Assembly (NCBI GenBank): GCA_041691815.1
Contig: JBEPTZ010000006.1
Coordinates: 1 to 64,000 of the forward strand
Length of the DNA: 64,000 nt
Source: 70-18 sp041691815
GTDB lineage: Bacteria > Pseudomonadota > Alphaproteobacteria > Acetobacterales > Acetobacteraceae
Direction: 5' to 3'
Shown: one piece after another, positions 42,577-51,514 of the stretch
Layout of the letters: every line of letters begins with the position of its first letter
Position numbering within the stretch: position 1 is the stretch's first letter
Position numbers and translations under genes: made by a program
The notes under the pieces: generated by a model
The model's input: the letters and a program-made list of their open reading frames with translations, nothing else
Database searches by the model: none
Told to the model about the DNA's origin: nothing

Positions 42577-44325
42577 TCAATAAATCACCGGCTCCCCCGC
42601 CGCCTTGCCGAACGCCTTCTCCAGGAAATCGAAATCGGCCCCGTCGTTCGCCTGGCGGATATGCTGCGCGAACATCCAGCCATAGCCGCGCTCGAAGCGT
42701 GGCGCCGGCGGCACCAGCGCCGCGCGGCGGCTGGCCAGTTCGGTGTCGGAGACGTTCATGCTGATGCTGCGGGCGGCGACGTCCACCGAGATGATGTCGC
42801 CGGTGCGCACCAGCGCCAGCGGCCCGCCGACATAGGATTCCGGCGAGATATGCAGCACGCAGGCACCGTAGCTGGTGCCGCTCATCCGTGCGTCTGAGAG
42901 GCGCAGCATGTCGCGCACGCCCTGCTTCACCAGTTTGCGCGGGATCGGCAGCATGCCCCATTCCGGCATCCCCGGCCCACCCTGCGGCCCGGCGTTGCGC
43001 AGCACCAGCACATGGTCGGCGGTGACATCGAGGTTTTCGTCCTCGACCGCCGCTTTCATCTCGGGATACGAGTCGAACACCAGCGCCGGGCCGGAATGCT
43101 TGCGCAGGCGCGGTTCGGCGGCGGCCGGCTTCATCACGCAGCCATCCGGCGCCAGGTTGCCGCGCAGCACGGCGAGCGAGCCCTCGGCATAGACCGGATC
43201 GGCCAGGGTGCGGATCACGTCGGGATTGTTGACCTTGGCGCCGGCGATGTTCTCGCCCAGCGTGCGGCCGTTGGCGGTGATCGCGTCCAGGTGCAGCCGG
43301 TCGGCGATCAGCGCCATCAGCGCCGGCAGGCCGCCGGCATAGTAGAAATCCTCCATCAGATAGGTGGCGCCGTTCGGCCGGATATTGGCGATCACCGGCA
43401 CCTTGTGGCTGGCCGCCTCGAAATCATCGAGCCCGATATCGACGCCAGCGCGACGTGCCTGGGCGATCACGTGGATGATCGCGTTGGTCGAGCAGCCCAT
43501 CGCCATCGCCACCAGGATGCCGTTCTCGAACGCGGCACGGGTCTGGATATCGGAGGGCCGCAGATCCTCCCACACCATCTCCACCGCCCGCCGGCCGCAG
43601 GCGGTGGCCATGCGCTGATGCGTGGCGTCGGCAGCCGGGATCGACGAGGCGCCGGGCAAGGTCATGCCGATCGCCTCGGCGATGCCGGTCATCGTGCTGG
43701 CGGTGCCGAGCGTCATGCAATGGCCCGGCGAGCGGGCGATGCCGCCCTCCATCTCGAACCAGTCGCGGTCACTGATCTTGCCGGCGCGGCGCTCGTCCCA
43801 GTATTTCCAGGCATCCGAGCCGGAGCCGAGCACCTGGCCCTTCCAGTTGCCACGCAGCATCGGCCCGGCCGGCATGAAGATCGCCGGCACGCCGGCCGAG
43901 GTGGCGCCCATCAGCAGCGCCGGCGTGGTCTTGTCGCAGCCGCCCATCAGCACCACGCCGTCGATCGGGTGGGCGTGGATCAGTTCCTCGGCATCCATCG
44001 CCAGCATGTTGCGGTACAGCATGGAGGTCGGTTTCAGGAAACTCTCCGACAGCGACAGCGCCGGCAGTTCCACCGGGAAGCCGCCGGCCTGCAGCACGCC
44101 GCGCTTCACCTCCTCCACCCGCTGGCGGAAATGCATGTGGCAGGGCTGCAGGTCCGACCAGGTGTTGAGGATGCCGATCACCGGGCGGCCCACCCAGTCC
44201 TCCGGCGCGTAGCCCATCTGCATCAGGCGCGAGCGATGGCCGAAGCCGCGCAGGTCGTCCGGCGCGAACCAGCGGGCGCTGCGCAGGGTTTCCGGGGTAA
44301 CGCGGCGGCGAGGCGTATCGGTCAT
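42577..44325 (-). CDS. IlvD/Edd family dehydratase, probably for a sugar acid
   Basis: A 582-residue FeS dehydratase. Three conserved Cys mark the cluster: Cys62 (LQPCHMH), Cys130 (MGGCDKTTPA) and Cys203 (SPGHCMTLGTAS). The N-terminal RSARWFAPDDLRGFGHRSRL and the EDFYYAGGLPALM segment resemble L-arabinonate and related aldonate dehydratases more than biosynthetic IlvD. Context supports this: a FadR/GntR regulator follows upstream and a TRAP importer is divergent. The exact sugar acid is not known. ATG at 44325 follows the family start. Confidence 0.85.
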   Translation of the reverse strand: MTDTPRRRVTPETLRSARWFAPDDLRGFGHRSRLMQMGYAPEDWVGRPVIGILNTWSDLQPCHMHFRQRVEEVKRGVLQAGGFPVELPALSLSESFLKPTSMLYRNMLAMDAEELIHAHPIDGVVLMGGCDKTTPALLMGATSAGVPAIFMPAGPMLRGNWKGQVLGSGSDAWKYWDERRAGKISDRDWFEMEGGIARSPGHCMTLGTASTMTGIAEAIGMTLPGASSIPAADATHQRMATACGRRAVEMVWEDLRPSDIQTRAAFENGILVAMAMGCSTNAIIHVIAQARRAGVDIGLDDFEAASHKVPVIANIRPNGATYLMEDFYYAGGLPALMALIADRLHLDAITANGRTLGENIAGAKVNNPDVIRTLADPVYAEGSLAVLRGNLAPDGCVMKPAAAEPRLRKHSGPALVFDSYPEMKAAVEDENLDVTADHVLVLRNAGPQGGPGMPEWGMLPIPRKLVKQGVRDMLRLSDARMSGTSYGACVLHISPESYVGGPLALVRTGDIISVDVAARSISMNVSDTELASRRAALVPPAPRFERGYGWMFAQHIRQANDGADFDFLEKAFGKAAGEPVIY

Positions 44326-44356
44326 GTCGGTTTCCGTCCCAAGATGGCGTGCCGTT

Positions 44357-45082
44357 TCAGGCTGAGGTGTGGCGCAGCATGCCACGATAGCGCTCGCGAG
44401 AGCGAGCCAGGTGGTCGCGCATCGCCGCCCGCGCGGCACCCGGATCGCGCGCCGCGATGGCGGTGGCGATGGCGCGATGCTCGTCGACCAGGGTGCGCAG
44501 ATAGGCTGCCGCCTCCACCTGCCGCAGCGGGTCCATCACGATGGCCTGGCGCGGGATGATGATAAAGCGGCCGAGATATTCCAGGATGCGCGCGAATTGC
44601 GGGTTGCCGGTGGCGCCGGCGATGGCGCTGTGAAAGGCGAAATCCTCGGAGATCGACGAGCGATCGCGGGCGATGCCGCGTTCGAAGGTCGCCAGCGCGC
44701 GCTCCACCTCGCGCAACGCCGGCAGGCTGGCGCGTTCGGCCGCCAGGGCCGCGGCCTCCACCTCGATCGCCAGCCGCAACTCCATCACGTCGACCACATC
44801 GCCGAGCGAATCGCGTAAATCGGCGTCCAGGCGGAACGGTTGCTGGGTGGTGTCGGCGGCGACGAAGGCGCCCTTGCCCTGGTGCGTGGTCACCAGCCCG
44901 TTGGCGCGCAGTGCCGCGGCGGCCTCGCGCACCACGCTGCGGCTGACCTCGAAGGCCGCCATCATCTCCTGTTCGGTGGGCAGTTGCGCGCCGGGCGGCA
45001 GCCGGCCGCTGGCGATCTCGGCGGTCAATCGTTCCACCACCTCGCTCGCCCGGTTACGCGGGCGGTCGAGCGGGCGCAGCAT
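44357..45082 (-). CDS. GntR family (FadR/FCD subgroup) transcriptional regulator
   Basis: A 241-residue repressor. The N-terminal winged helix includes TEQEMMAAFEVSRSVVREAA and LVTTHQGKGAFVA. The C-terminal FCD domain has the metal or ligand His/Asp pattern (DFAFHSAIAGATGNPQF, LVDEHRAIATAIAARD). FCD regulators sense organic acids. It lies between the dehydratase (same strand) and the divergent TRAP genes, with an inverted repeat in the shared promoter region, so it probably controls both. Confidence 0.9.
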   Translation of the reverse strand: MLRPLDRPRNRASEVVERLTAEIASGRLPPGAQLPTEQEMMAAFEVSRSVVREAAAALRANGLVTTHQGKGAFVAADTTQQPFRLDADLRDSLGDVVDVMELRLAIEVEAAALAAERASLPALREVERALATFERGIARDRSSISEDFAFHSAIAGATGNPQFARILEYLGRFIIIPRQAIVMDPLRQVEAAAYLRTLVDEHRAIATAIAARDPGAARAAMRDHLARSRERYRGMLRHTSA

Positions 45083-45102
45083 TGGTGAAGAAGCAGGACG
45101 GC

Positions 45103-45151
45103 TTGACAAGCAACCTCCCGTATGACGTAGGATCATCAGACAACATGATGA
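45103..45151 (+). promoter_or_regulatory. TRAP promoter with GntR operator candidate
   Basis: TTGACA (45103-45108) and TAGGAT (45128-45133, spacer 19) form a weak promoter toward the TRAP genes. An inverted repeat TCATCA-N7-TGATGA (45133-45151) overlaps the expected start point, the right place for repression by the adjacent FCD regulator. CTGATCAT just after it may be part of a second site. Confidence 0.5.
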
Positions 45152-45245
45152 CCTGATCATTCCAGCGATGCAAGTGCCGCAGACACGGGCAACCGCAAAG
45201 AACGATCCGGGACGAAGACCATGAAAACAACGGGAGAGAGAGTCC

Positions 45246-46238
45246 ATGAAACGGCGTGACGCACTGAAACTCGGAGCCGCGGCCGGCGTGGCCATGTTCG
45301 CCATCGGCGGGCGGGCGCAGGCAGCCCCCAAGATGCTGAAGGCATCGGACGTCCACCCCGAAGGCTACCCGACGGTGGCGGCGATGGAGAGCCTCGGCAA
45401 GAAGCTGGAGAAGGCCACCAATGGCCGGCTCGGCGTGCAGATGTACGCCTCCATGCAGCTTGGCGGCGAGAAGGAGGCGATCGAGCAGGCCCAGGTCGGT
45501 GCCATCCAGTTCGCCCGCGTCAGCGTCGGCGCACTCGGCCCGGTGGTCGACGACCTCAACGTCTTCAACCTGCCGTTCGTGTTCCGCAGCACCGACCACA
45601 TGCGCAAGGTGATCGACGGCGCGGTCGGCCAGGCGCTGCTGGACAGCATCACCAACGACCCGAACAGCAAACTCGTTGGCCTCGCCTGGATGGATGCCGG
45701 CGCCCGCAGCTTCTACAACACCAAGCACCCGATCAACACCATCGCCGACATGAAGGGCCTGAAGGTCCGCGTCATCGGCAACCCGATGTTCGTCGCCATG
45801 GGCAACGCGCTCGGCGCCAACGCGGTGGCGATGGGCTACGACCAGGTGTTCAGCGCCCTGCAGACCGGGGTGATCGACGGTGCGGAGAACAACCCGCCGA
45901 GCTACGTGTTCGATCACCACTACGAAGTCGCCAAGTTCTTCAGCTTCACCGAGCACCTGATCGTGCCGGAGATCATCGCCTTCTCGCGCCCCACGTGGGA
46001 CAGCATGTCGAAAGCCGACCAGGATCTGCTGAAGCAGCTCGGCCGCGAGGCGCAGATGGAAGAGCGCGTGTTGTGGGACGCCAAGGAGAAAGAGGCGCTC
46101 GACAAGATGAAGGCGGCGAAGATCGCCGAGGTGACCGGGATGGACAAGACGCCGTTCCAGGACGCGGTCAAGCCGGTATGGGACAAGTACGGCGCCAAAT
46201 ACGCCGCCCTGATCAAGCAGATCTCCGCCGTATCCTGA
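45246..46238 (+). CDS. dctP: TRAP transporter solute-binding protein DctP
   Basis: A 330-residue periplasmic binding protein. The leader MKRRDALKLGAAAGVAMF suggests export, ending near AQA/APK. The DctP core is recognisable: the ligand Arg region GLKVRVIGNPMFVAMGNALG, and YDQVFSALQTGVIDGAENNP. Ligands are usually C4-dicarboxylates or sugar acids. Next to an aldonate-type dehydratase, a sugar acid is the better guess. Confidence 0.93.
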   Translation: MKRRDALKLGAAAGVAMFAIGGRAQAAPKMLKASDVHPEGYPTVAAMESLGKKLEKATNGRLGVQMYASMQLGGEKEAIEQAQVGAIQFARVSVGALGPVVDDLNVFNLPFVFRSTDHMRKVIDGAVGQALLDSITNDPNSKLVGLAWMDAGARSFYNTKHPINTIADMKGLKVRVIGNPMFVAMGNALGANAVAMGYDQVFSALQTGVIDGAENNPPSYVFDHHYEVAKFFSFTEHLIVPEIIAFSRPTWDSMSKADQDLLKQLGREAQMEERVLWDAKEKEALDKMKAAKIAEVTGMDKTPFQDAVKPVWDKYGAKYAALIKQISAVS

Positions 46239-46287
46239 TACGCCGGCGGGCCGGGGCACCGGCCCGCCGCCACCTCCCGGAGGCAGC

Positions 46288-46800
46288 ATGACCGCCACAT
46301 TCCGCCGCGCGATGGATGCGTTGTACCTGCTCGGCGTGTTCGTCGCCGGCGTCTGCCTGGTGGCGATCGCCGTGGTGATCCCGTACGGCGTCTACATGCG
46401 CTACATCGCCAACCATGCCGCCTCCTGGCCGGAACCGATGGCGATATTGCTCACCATCGTGCTGACCTTCATCGGCGGCGCCGCCTGCTACCGCACGGGC
46501 ACGCATATGCGGGTCACCCTGCTGCGCAGCTCGATGCCGCGGATCGTCGAGAGATCCATGACGCTGCTGGCCGAGTTGCTGATGGCGCTGCTGGCAGTGT
46601 TCATGGTGGTGCGCGGCACCGGGCTGGTGCAGACCACCTGGCACCAGGGTGTCGCCGAGTTCCCGGCGCTCAAGGTCGGCATCAGCTACCTGCCGATCCC
46701 GATCGGCGGCGCCATGCTGCTGCTGTTCGTACTGGAATTCCTGCTGATCGGCCCGCCCGACGCGGTCGCGGATGACGACAGCCTCGCCGTCACCGAATAA
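46288..46800 (+). CDS. dctQ: TRAP transporter small permease DctQ
   Basis: A 170-residue inner-membrane protein with four helices. YGVYMRYIANHAASWPEPMA is the usual DctQ motif between helices 1 and 2, and GAACYRTGTHMRVTLL follows it. It partners with DctM. It lies 49 bp after dctP and 23 bp before dctM. Confidence 0.92.
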   Translation: MTATFRRAMDALYLLGVFVAGVCLVAIAVVIPYGVYMRYIANHAASWPEPMAILLTIVLTFIGGAACYRTGTHMRVTLLRSSMPRIVERSMTLLAELLMALLAVFMVVRGTGLVQTTWHQGVAEFPALKVGISYLPIPIGGAMLLLFVLEFLLIGPPDAVADDDSLAVTE

Positions 46801-46823
46801 CGCGCCCGCAAGGACCCCGCCCC

Positions 46824-48113
46824 ATGGACGTCGCCATCCTGCTCGGCACGCTGTTCGTGTGCTTCGCCATCGGCATGCCGATCGCCTATGCACTGGGCTT
46901 CGCCGCCCTGGTCGGCGCCATCTGGATCGATATCCCGATGGCAGCGGTGATGCTGCAGGTCTCGCACGGCGTCTCCAGCTTCGCCATGCTGACCATCCCG
47001 TTCTTCGTGCTGGCCGGCGCCATCATGGCCGAGGGCGGCATGGCCCGCCGGCTGGTGGCCTTCGCCAACGTGCTGGTCGGCCTGCTGCGGCTGCGCGGCG
47101 GGCTGGCGCTGGTCAACATCGTCGCCACCAGCTTCCTGTCCGGCATTTCCGGCTCGTCGGTGGCCGACGTCTCGGCGATCGGCTCGGTGATGATCCCGCA
47201 GATGGAGCGCAGCGGCTATTCGCGGGTCTACGCCACCAACGTCACCATCAGCGGCTCGTTGCAGGCCATCCTGGTGCCGCCCAGCCACAACGCGGTGATC
47301 TACTCGCTGGCCACTGGTGGCAGCGTGTCGATCATCAGCCTGTTCATGGCCGGCGTGGTGCCGGGCATCCTGCTTGGCGTGGCGCTGATGGGGCTGTGCG
47401 TGGCCATCGCCTACAAGCGCGGCTACCCGAAGGGCGAGGTGGTGCCGCTCGGTGAAGCGCTGCGCCTGTCCGGCCAGGCGCTGTGGGGGCTGGTGACCAT
47501 CTTCATCATCGTCGGCGGCATCCTGGCCGGGGTGTTCACCGCGGTGGAAGCCGGCGCGGTCGCCGTGGTCTACGCCTTCGTGGTGACCATGTTCGTCTAC
47601 CGCGACTATGCCTGGAAAGACCTGCCCGGCCTGGTGCATCGCACGCTGAAGACGGTGGCGATGGTGCTGACCTTGATCGCCTTCGCCTCGGCGTTCGGCT
47701 ACGTGATGGCGCTGATGCAACTGCCGGCCAAGATCACGGCGTTCTTCCTCACCCTGTCGAGCAACGGCGACGTGATCCTGCTGCTGATCAACGTGCTGCT
47801 GCTGGTGCTGGGCTGCCTGATGGACATGGCGCCGCTGATCCTGATCTGCACGCCGATCCTGCTGCCGGTGGTGATGCGGTTCGGCGTCGACCCGGTGCAT
47901 TTCGGCATGATCCTGCTGCTCAACCTGGGCATCGGGCTGTTCACCCCGCCGGTCGGCTCGGTGCTGTTCGTCGGCTGCGCCATCGGCCGCGTGCCGATGG
48001 AAAAGGCGGTGCGCGGGCTGTGGCCGTTCTACCTGGTGATGCTGGCGGTGCTCGGCCTGGTCACCTTCGTGCCGACGCTGTCGCTGTGGCTGCCGCACAA
48101 GCTGGGCCTGTAG
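46824..48113 (+). CDS. dctM: TRAP transporter large permease DctM
   Basis: A 429-residue membrane protein with about 12 helices. Family landmarks are FAIGMPIAYALGFAALVG, SFLSGISGSSVADVSAIGSV, and the NLGIGLFTPPVGSVLFVGCA motif near the C-terminus. It performs sodium- or proton-driven import with DctQ and DctP. Its stop codon touches the stop codon of the convergent SGNH gene with no gap. Confidence 0.94.
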   Translation: MDVAILLGTLFVCFAIGMPIAYALGFAALVGAIWIDIPMAAVMLQVSHGVSSFAMLTIPFFVLAGAIMAEGGMARRLVAFANVLVGLLRLRGGLALVNIVATSFLSGISGSSVADVSAIGSVMIPQMERSGYSRVYATNVTISGSLQAILVPPSHNAVIYSLATGGSVSIISLFMAGVVPGILLGVALMGLCVAIAYKRGYPKGEVVPLGEALRLSGQALWGLVTIFIIVGGILAGVFTAVEAGAVAVVYAFVVTMFVYRDYAWKDLPGLVHRTLKTVAMVLTLIAFASAFGYVMALMQLPAKITAFFLTLSSNGDVILLLINVLLLVLGCLMDMAPLILICTPILLPVVMRFGVDPVHFGMILLLNLGIGLFTPPVGSVLFVGCAIGRVPMEKAVRGLWPFYLVMLAVLGLVTFVPTLSLWLPHKLGL

Positions 48114-48839
48114 CTACCGCACCGCCGGCGCAATCGCCTGCGCCAGCGCGGCGGCGATGCAGTCATACAGCCGCCGGGCGTTCGGCACGCGGGCGGCGGA
48201 GTCGGTGGCGGCAAGGGTCAGGCCATGCTGCGCCCAGTCGGTCATCAACTCGTAACGCTGGAACACCGCAACCCCGGAATTGGCCGCGGCGTCATGGATC
48301 ACCTGCCGATACAGGTCGATCGGCGCCAGGCGCATCATGCCGGGGGTATATTGCAGGTCCAGCAGGATGGTATCGGCGCCGGCGGACAGGATTTCGTCCA
48401 GTCCGTGCTGCACCTCGCTGGCGTAGCTGTCGGGATTCATACCGCGTGAGGCTTCGCGCCCGCCGGTCTCCCAGATCACCAGCCGCGCGCCACTGTCGGA
48501 CAGCATTTCCGGCAGATGCCTGGCCATGGCCATAGTGGAGCGATGGGCGGCGCCCTTGTTCAGCACGGTGACGGTGACACCCGGCAGCAACGCGGTCAGG
48601 TGCTCCTCCAGCCGGGACGGATAGGAGAACGCCGCCCCATCCGCCGCCGCCCCCAGCGTCGGCGCACTGCCGACCGCCAGCACCACCAGGGTGCGACGGG
48701 CGTGCACCAAGCTGCGCGCTTGCGGCAGCGTCAGGTTCGGCATCCCCAGCCCCGGCGGCACCGCGCAGGTCGCCTCGGCATGGGCCGCACCCGGCATCGC
48801 CAGACCGAGTATCGCGACCGCCAACATGAGGCCCTTCAT
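48114..48839 (-). CDS. Exported SGNH/GDSL-like hydrolase
   Basis: A 241-residue secreted protein with a signal peptide (residues 1-22, AHA/EAT). AVGSAPTLGA stands where SGNH enzymes have the GDS block and so keeps the Ser. NKGAAHRSTMAMARHLPEM and VIWETGGREASRGM follow the N-block and block III pattern, and TDWAQHGLTLAATDSA gives the C-terminal Asp-x-x-His. Likely a polysaccharide or glycan de-esterase. It overlaps the OpgC gene by 4 bp (ATGA), so the two probably act on the same polymer. Confidence 0.75.
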   Translation of the reverse strand: MKGLMLAVAILGLAMPGAAHAEATCAVPPGLGMPNLTLPQARSLVHARRTLVVLAVGSAPTLGAAADGAAFSYPSRLEEHLTALLPGVTVTVLNKGAAHRSTMAMARHLPEMLSDSGARLVIWETGGREASRGMNPDSYASEVQHGLDEILSAGADTILLDLQYTPGMMRLAPIDLYRQVIHDAAANSGVAVFQRYELMTDWAQHGLTLAATDSAARVPNARRLYDCIAAALAQAIAPAVR

Positions 48840-50005
48840 AGCGCCGCTCCGCGCGTGGTCTCCGGCGTGGGGCGTGCCGGCAAGCGGCCGCCGCCACTGA
48901 ACCAGGCCATCAGCAATGCCAAGCCAACCATGATGAGCATCCCGCACAGGGTGATAATGAGGTACATGCCGAGCGTCCGCCCGGCCAGCGTCAGTGCCAT
49001 ATTGCCCAGCACCGCCAACAGGATGCTGAGCGCGAAGACCTCCAGCGAGTGCTGCCCGCACAGCACCACCAGCCAGGCGACCGGACGGGTGAGAAACCGG
49101 GCGTCGCGTGGCACCAGGCGGGCCACCAGCACCGCCAGCGCCAGCACATTGATGACACGGATCAGCGGCAGGCTGGTCTTGTCGACCGGCCACAGCGTGT
49201 GGCGCAGAATCTGCGGCCCGACGCCGATCAGGTCATGCAGCGTCCACGACACCTGGATCAGCATGCCGGCGCCGGCGATCAGCGCTGCCAACACCACCAG
49301 CCAGCGCCCGGCCGGCAGCAGATTACGCCCGGTGCCATTGGCGTGGCCGAACACCGCCGCGCTGACAAACAGCAACTGCCAGGCGAACGGATTGAAATAC
49401 CAGCCATCGCCCTCATTGCCCGGCATGTTGATATGCCAGACCTGAACGGCGGCGTAGAGCAACACCGAGGGGATCAGCGCCAGCAGCACATGCCGGCGCA
49501 ACGCCAGCAACACCAGCGGGAACATCGCCAGCAAGGCCATGTACAGCGGCAGGATATCCAGAAAGGTCGGCTGGTACTGCAGCAGCAGCACGTTGACGAT
49601 GGTCTCGTCCGGCCGCGAGATGAAGTCGCCGACGCCCAGATCGCCGATGAACAGCGGATTGCTGAACCGCCGCGCGGTGTAGACGATCTCCGCCATGTAG
49701 ATCACGAACATGCAGATATGCGCGACATACAGCGTCCATGTCCGCCGGTAGATGCGCGCCGCAGTCAGCAAAAAGCCGTCCCGCCCGAGCGCCCGGCCAT
49801 ACACCATCGCGGCGGTATAACCGGAGATGAAGATGAACACCTCCGCCGCGTCGTTGATGGCGAAGGTCTTGAGCGTGAAATAGCTGACCGGATTGGCGGG
49901 GATGTGGTCGATAAAGATGAAAAACAGCGACAACCCGCGGAAAAAGTCCAGCCGGAAGTCACGCGTAGCCCGGGGCCTGGAGGCGATGTGGCCGGATGCT
50001 GACAT
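48836..50005 (-). CDS. OpgC family membrane protein
   Basis: A 389-residue membrane protein of about ten helices. RDFRLDFFRGLSLFFIFIDH and FAINDAAEVFIFISGYTAAM are the conserved start of OpgC proteins, which add succinyl groups to osmoregulated glucans. In alphaproteobacteria the domain also occurs beside other polysaccharide genes. The start at 50005 is chosen because the longer frame enters repeat copy G. Coupling with an exported SGNH hydrolase suggests a pair that adds and removes, or transfers, acyl groups on a periplasmic glycan. Confidence 0.85.
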   Translation of the reverse strand: MSASGHIASRPRATRDFRLDFFRGLSLFFIFIDHIPANPVSYFTLKTFAINDAAEVFIFISGYTAAMVYGRALGRDGFLLTAARIYRRTWTLYVAHICMFVIYMAEIVYTARRFSNPLFIGDLGVGDFISRPDETIVNVLLLQYQPTFLDILPLYMALLAMFPLVLLALRRHVLLALIPSVLLYAAVQVWHINMPGNEGDGWYFNPFAWQLLFVSAAVFGHANGTGRNLLPAGRWLVVLAALIAGAGMLIQVSWTLHDLIGVGPQILRHTLWPVDKTSLPLIRVINVLALAVLVARLVPRDARFLTRPVAWLVVLCGQHSLEVFALSILLAVLGNMALTLAGRTLGMYLIITLCGMLIMVGLALLMAWFSGGGRLPARPTPETTRGAAL

Positions 50006-50062
50006 ATGGGCTGCCGTGGCTGTTGGGCTGGCAGCATGGCGCAAGCCAGCAAAAAAAAGCAT

Positions 50063-50182
50063 GTTCTTTTTTGAAAAAAGAACCAAAAAACGTTCATCCG
50101 CCTTGCAACAGCGGAGTGGATGAGACTCGGTACACTCCAATGGATAAAAAGTATTTTGCTTCTTTTTGTTTACAAAAAGAAG
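50063..50182. repeat. Structured intergenic repeat, copy G (full, reversed)
   Basis: Hairpin 2 (GTTCTTTTTT-G-AAAAAAGAAC, 50063-50083), arms AAAAAACGTTCATCCGCC and GGATAAAAAGTATTTTGC, and hairpin 1 (50159-50182) with loop changed from GTGAAC to GTTTAC. It lies 3 nt after the nth stop codon and 57 bp before the OpgC start, both on the minus strand. The nth stop is within the conserved flank (GGAGGAAGTAAGG). Confidence 0.9.
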
Positions 50183-50185
50183 ACC

Positions 50186-50875
50186 TTACTTCCTCCTCGG
50201 CGGCGCCAGCAGCTTGTCAGGAAACCGGCACCATTCCCGCGCCACGCAGCGCCAGCACTCCGGCGTGCGCGCTTTGCACACATGCCGCCCGTGCAGGATC
50301 AGCCAGTGATGCGCTCGGCCCAGCAGCGCCGCCGGAATGCGCGCCACCAGCGCATCCTCCACCGCGCGAACATCGCGGCCGGGGGCGAGGCCGGTGCGAT
50401 TGGCCACCCGGAATACGTGAGTATCCACCGCCATGGTCGGCTGCCCGAACGCCACGTTCAGCACCACGTTGGCGGTCTTGCGGCCGACGCCGGGCAGCGC
50501 CTCCAGCGCCGCGCGGTCGTCCGGCACCTGCCCGCCATGCCCGGCCAGCAGCCGGCGCGACAGTTCCACCACGTTCTTCGCCTTGCCCTGCCACAGCCCG
50601 ATGGTGCGGATATGCCGCGCCACCCCTGCCTCGCCCAGCGCCACCATCGCCGCCGGCGTCGGCGCTTCGTGGAACAGCCCCACCGTCGCCTTGTTCACCG
50701 AGGCATCGGTCGCCTGTGCCGAGAGCACCACCGCCACCAGCAGGGTAAACGCGTCGGTGTAGACAAGTTCGCTGCGCGGATCGGGGTTGCCCGCGGCCAG
50801 CGCCTGCAGGAACCCCAGCACCTGCGCCTTGGTCATGCGCGGCGTCGGGCGGGCGGGTTTGGACGGAGGGACCAT
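50186..50875 (-). CDS. nth: Endonuclease III
   Basis: A 229-residue DNA glycosylase/AP lyase for oxidised pyrimidines. The helix-hairpin-helix LPGVGRKTANVVLN contains the catalytic Lys, and MAVDTHVFRVANR the catalytic Asp. The [4Fe-4S] cluster motif is complete: C-x6-C-x2-C-x5-C in HVCKARTPECWRCVAREWC. The N-terminus is slightly extended (MVPPSKPARPTPRM). It is divergent from the DUF2244 gene. Confidence 0.95.
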   Translation of the reverse strand: MVPPSKPARPTPRMTKAQVLGFLQALAAGNPDPRSELVYTDAFTLLVAVVLSAQATDASVNKATVGLFHEAPTPAAMVALGEAGVARHIRTIGLWQGKAKNVVELSRRLLAGHGGQVPDDRAALEALPGVGRKTANVVLNVAFGQPTMAVDTHVFRVANRTGLAPGRDVRAVEDALVARIPAALLGRAHHWLILHGRHVCKARTPECWRCVAREWCRFPDKLLAPPRRK

Positions 50876-50953
50876 CGGTAAACTCTCCGCCCCGCCGCCC
50901 AGGATGGCAAGCCGCCCGGTGCAAAGCCGCCGCCGCCATGCCATATACCGCGC

Positions 50954-51514
50954 ATGGACGTTGCCGGAGACCTGCTGTTCGAAGCGGTGATCGTGCCGCA
51001 TCGCAGCCTGACCATGCGCGCGCTGCGCAAACTGCTGATCGCCATCTGTCTGCTGACCGGCGCCAGCGGCCTGATGTTCGTCGCGATCGGCGCCTGGCCG
51101 GTCGGCGGCTTCACCGTTCTCGACCTGCTGGTGGTGGCCTGGCTGTTCCACCTCAACATGCGCGCCGCCCGCGCCTGCGAAATCCTGCTGCTGTCGCCGC
51201 GCGAGTTGCGGGTGGCACGCACCGACCCGAACGGCCACCGCCGCGACGTGGTGCTGCCCGCCACCTGGCTCAACGTGGCGCTGGAGGAGCGGCCGGGCCG
51301 GGTGCCGGCGCTGTTCCTGCTCGCCAGTGGCCGGCGCGAGGAGGTCGCGGAAAGCCTCGGTGCCCGCGAAAAGCGCGATCTGGCGGCGGCGCTGGGCCAG
51401 GCGCTGTATACTTGGCGCCACCCGATCTACGACAACCCGCAACTGCGCGACGAACCGCCGGCTTCTATGGCGCGCCAGCACACCGGCGCAATGCCTCCCG
51501 CACCGCCGGGCTGA
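50954..51514 (+). CDS. DUF2244 family membrane protein
   Basis: A 186-residue protein with two adjacent helices (about 28-48 and 54-70, LRKLLIAICLLTGASGLMF and FTVLDLLVVAWLFHLN). A soluble C-terminal domain follows with LLLSPRELRVARTDPNG and the WLNVALEERPGRVPALFL pattern typical of DUF2244. Function is unknown. It is divergent from nth. Its last 50 bp overlap the 3' end of hpnK on the other strand. Confidence 0.85.
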   Translation: MDVAGDLLFEAVIVPHRSLTMRALRKLLIAICLLTGASGLMFVAIGAWPVGGFTVLDLLVVAWLFHLNMRAARACEILLLSPRELRVARTDPNGHRRDVVLPATWLNVALEERPGRVPALFLLASGRREEVAESLGAREKRDLAAALGQALYTWRHPIYDNPQLRDEPPASMARQHTGAMPPAPPG

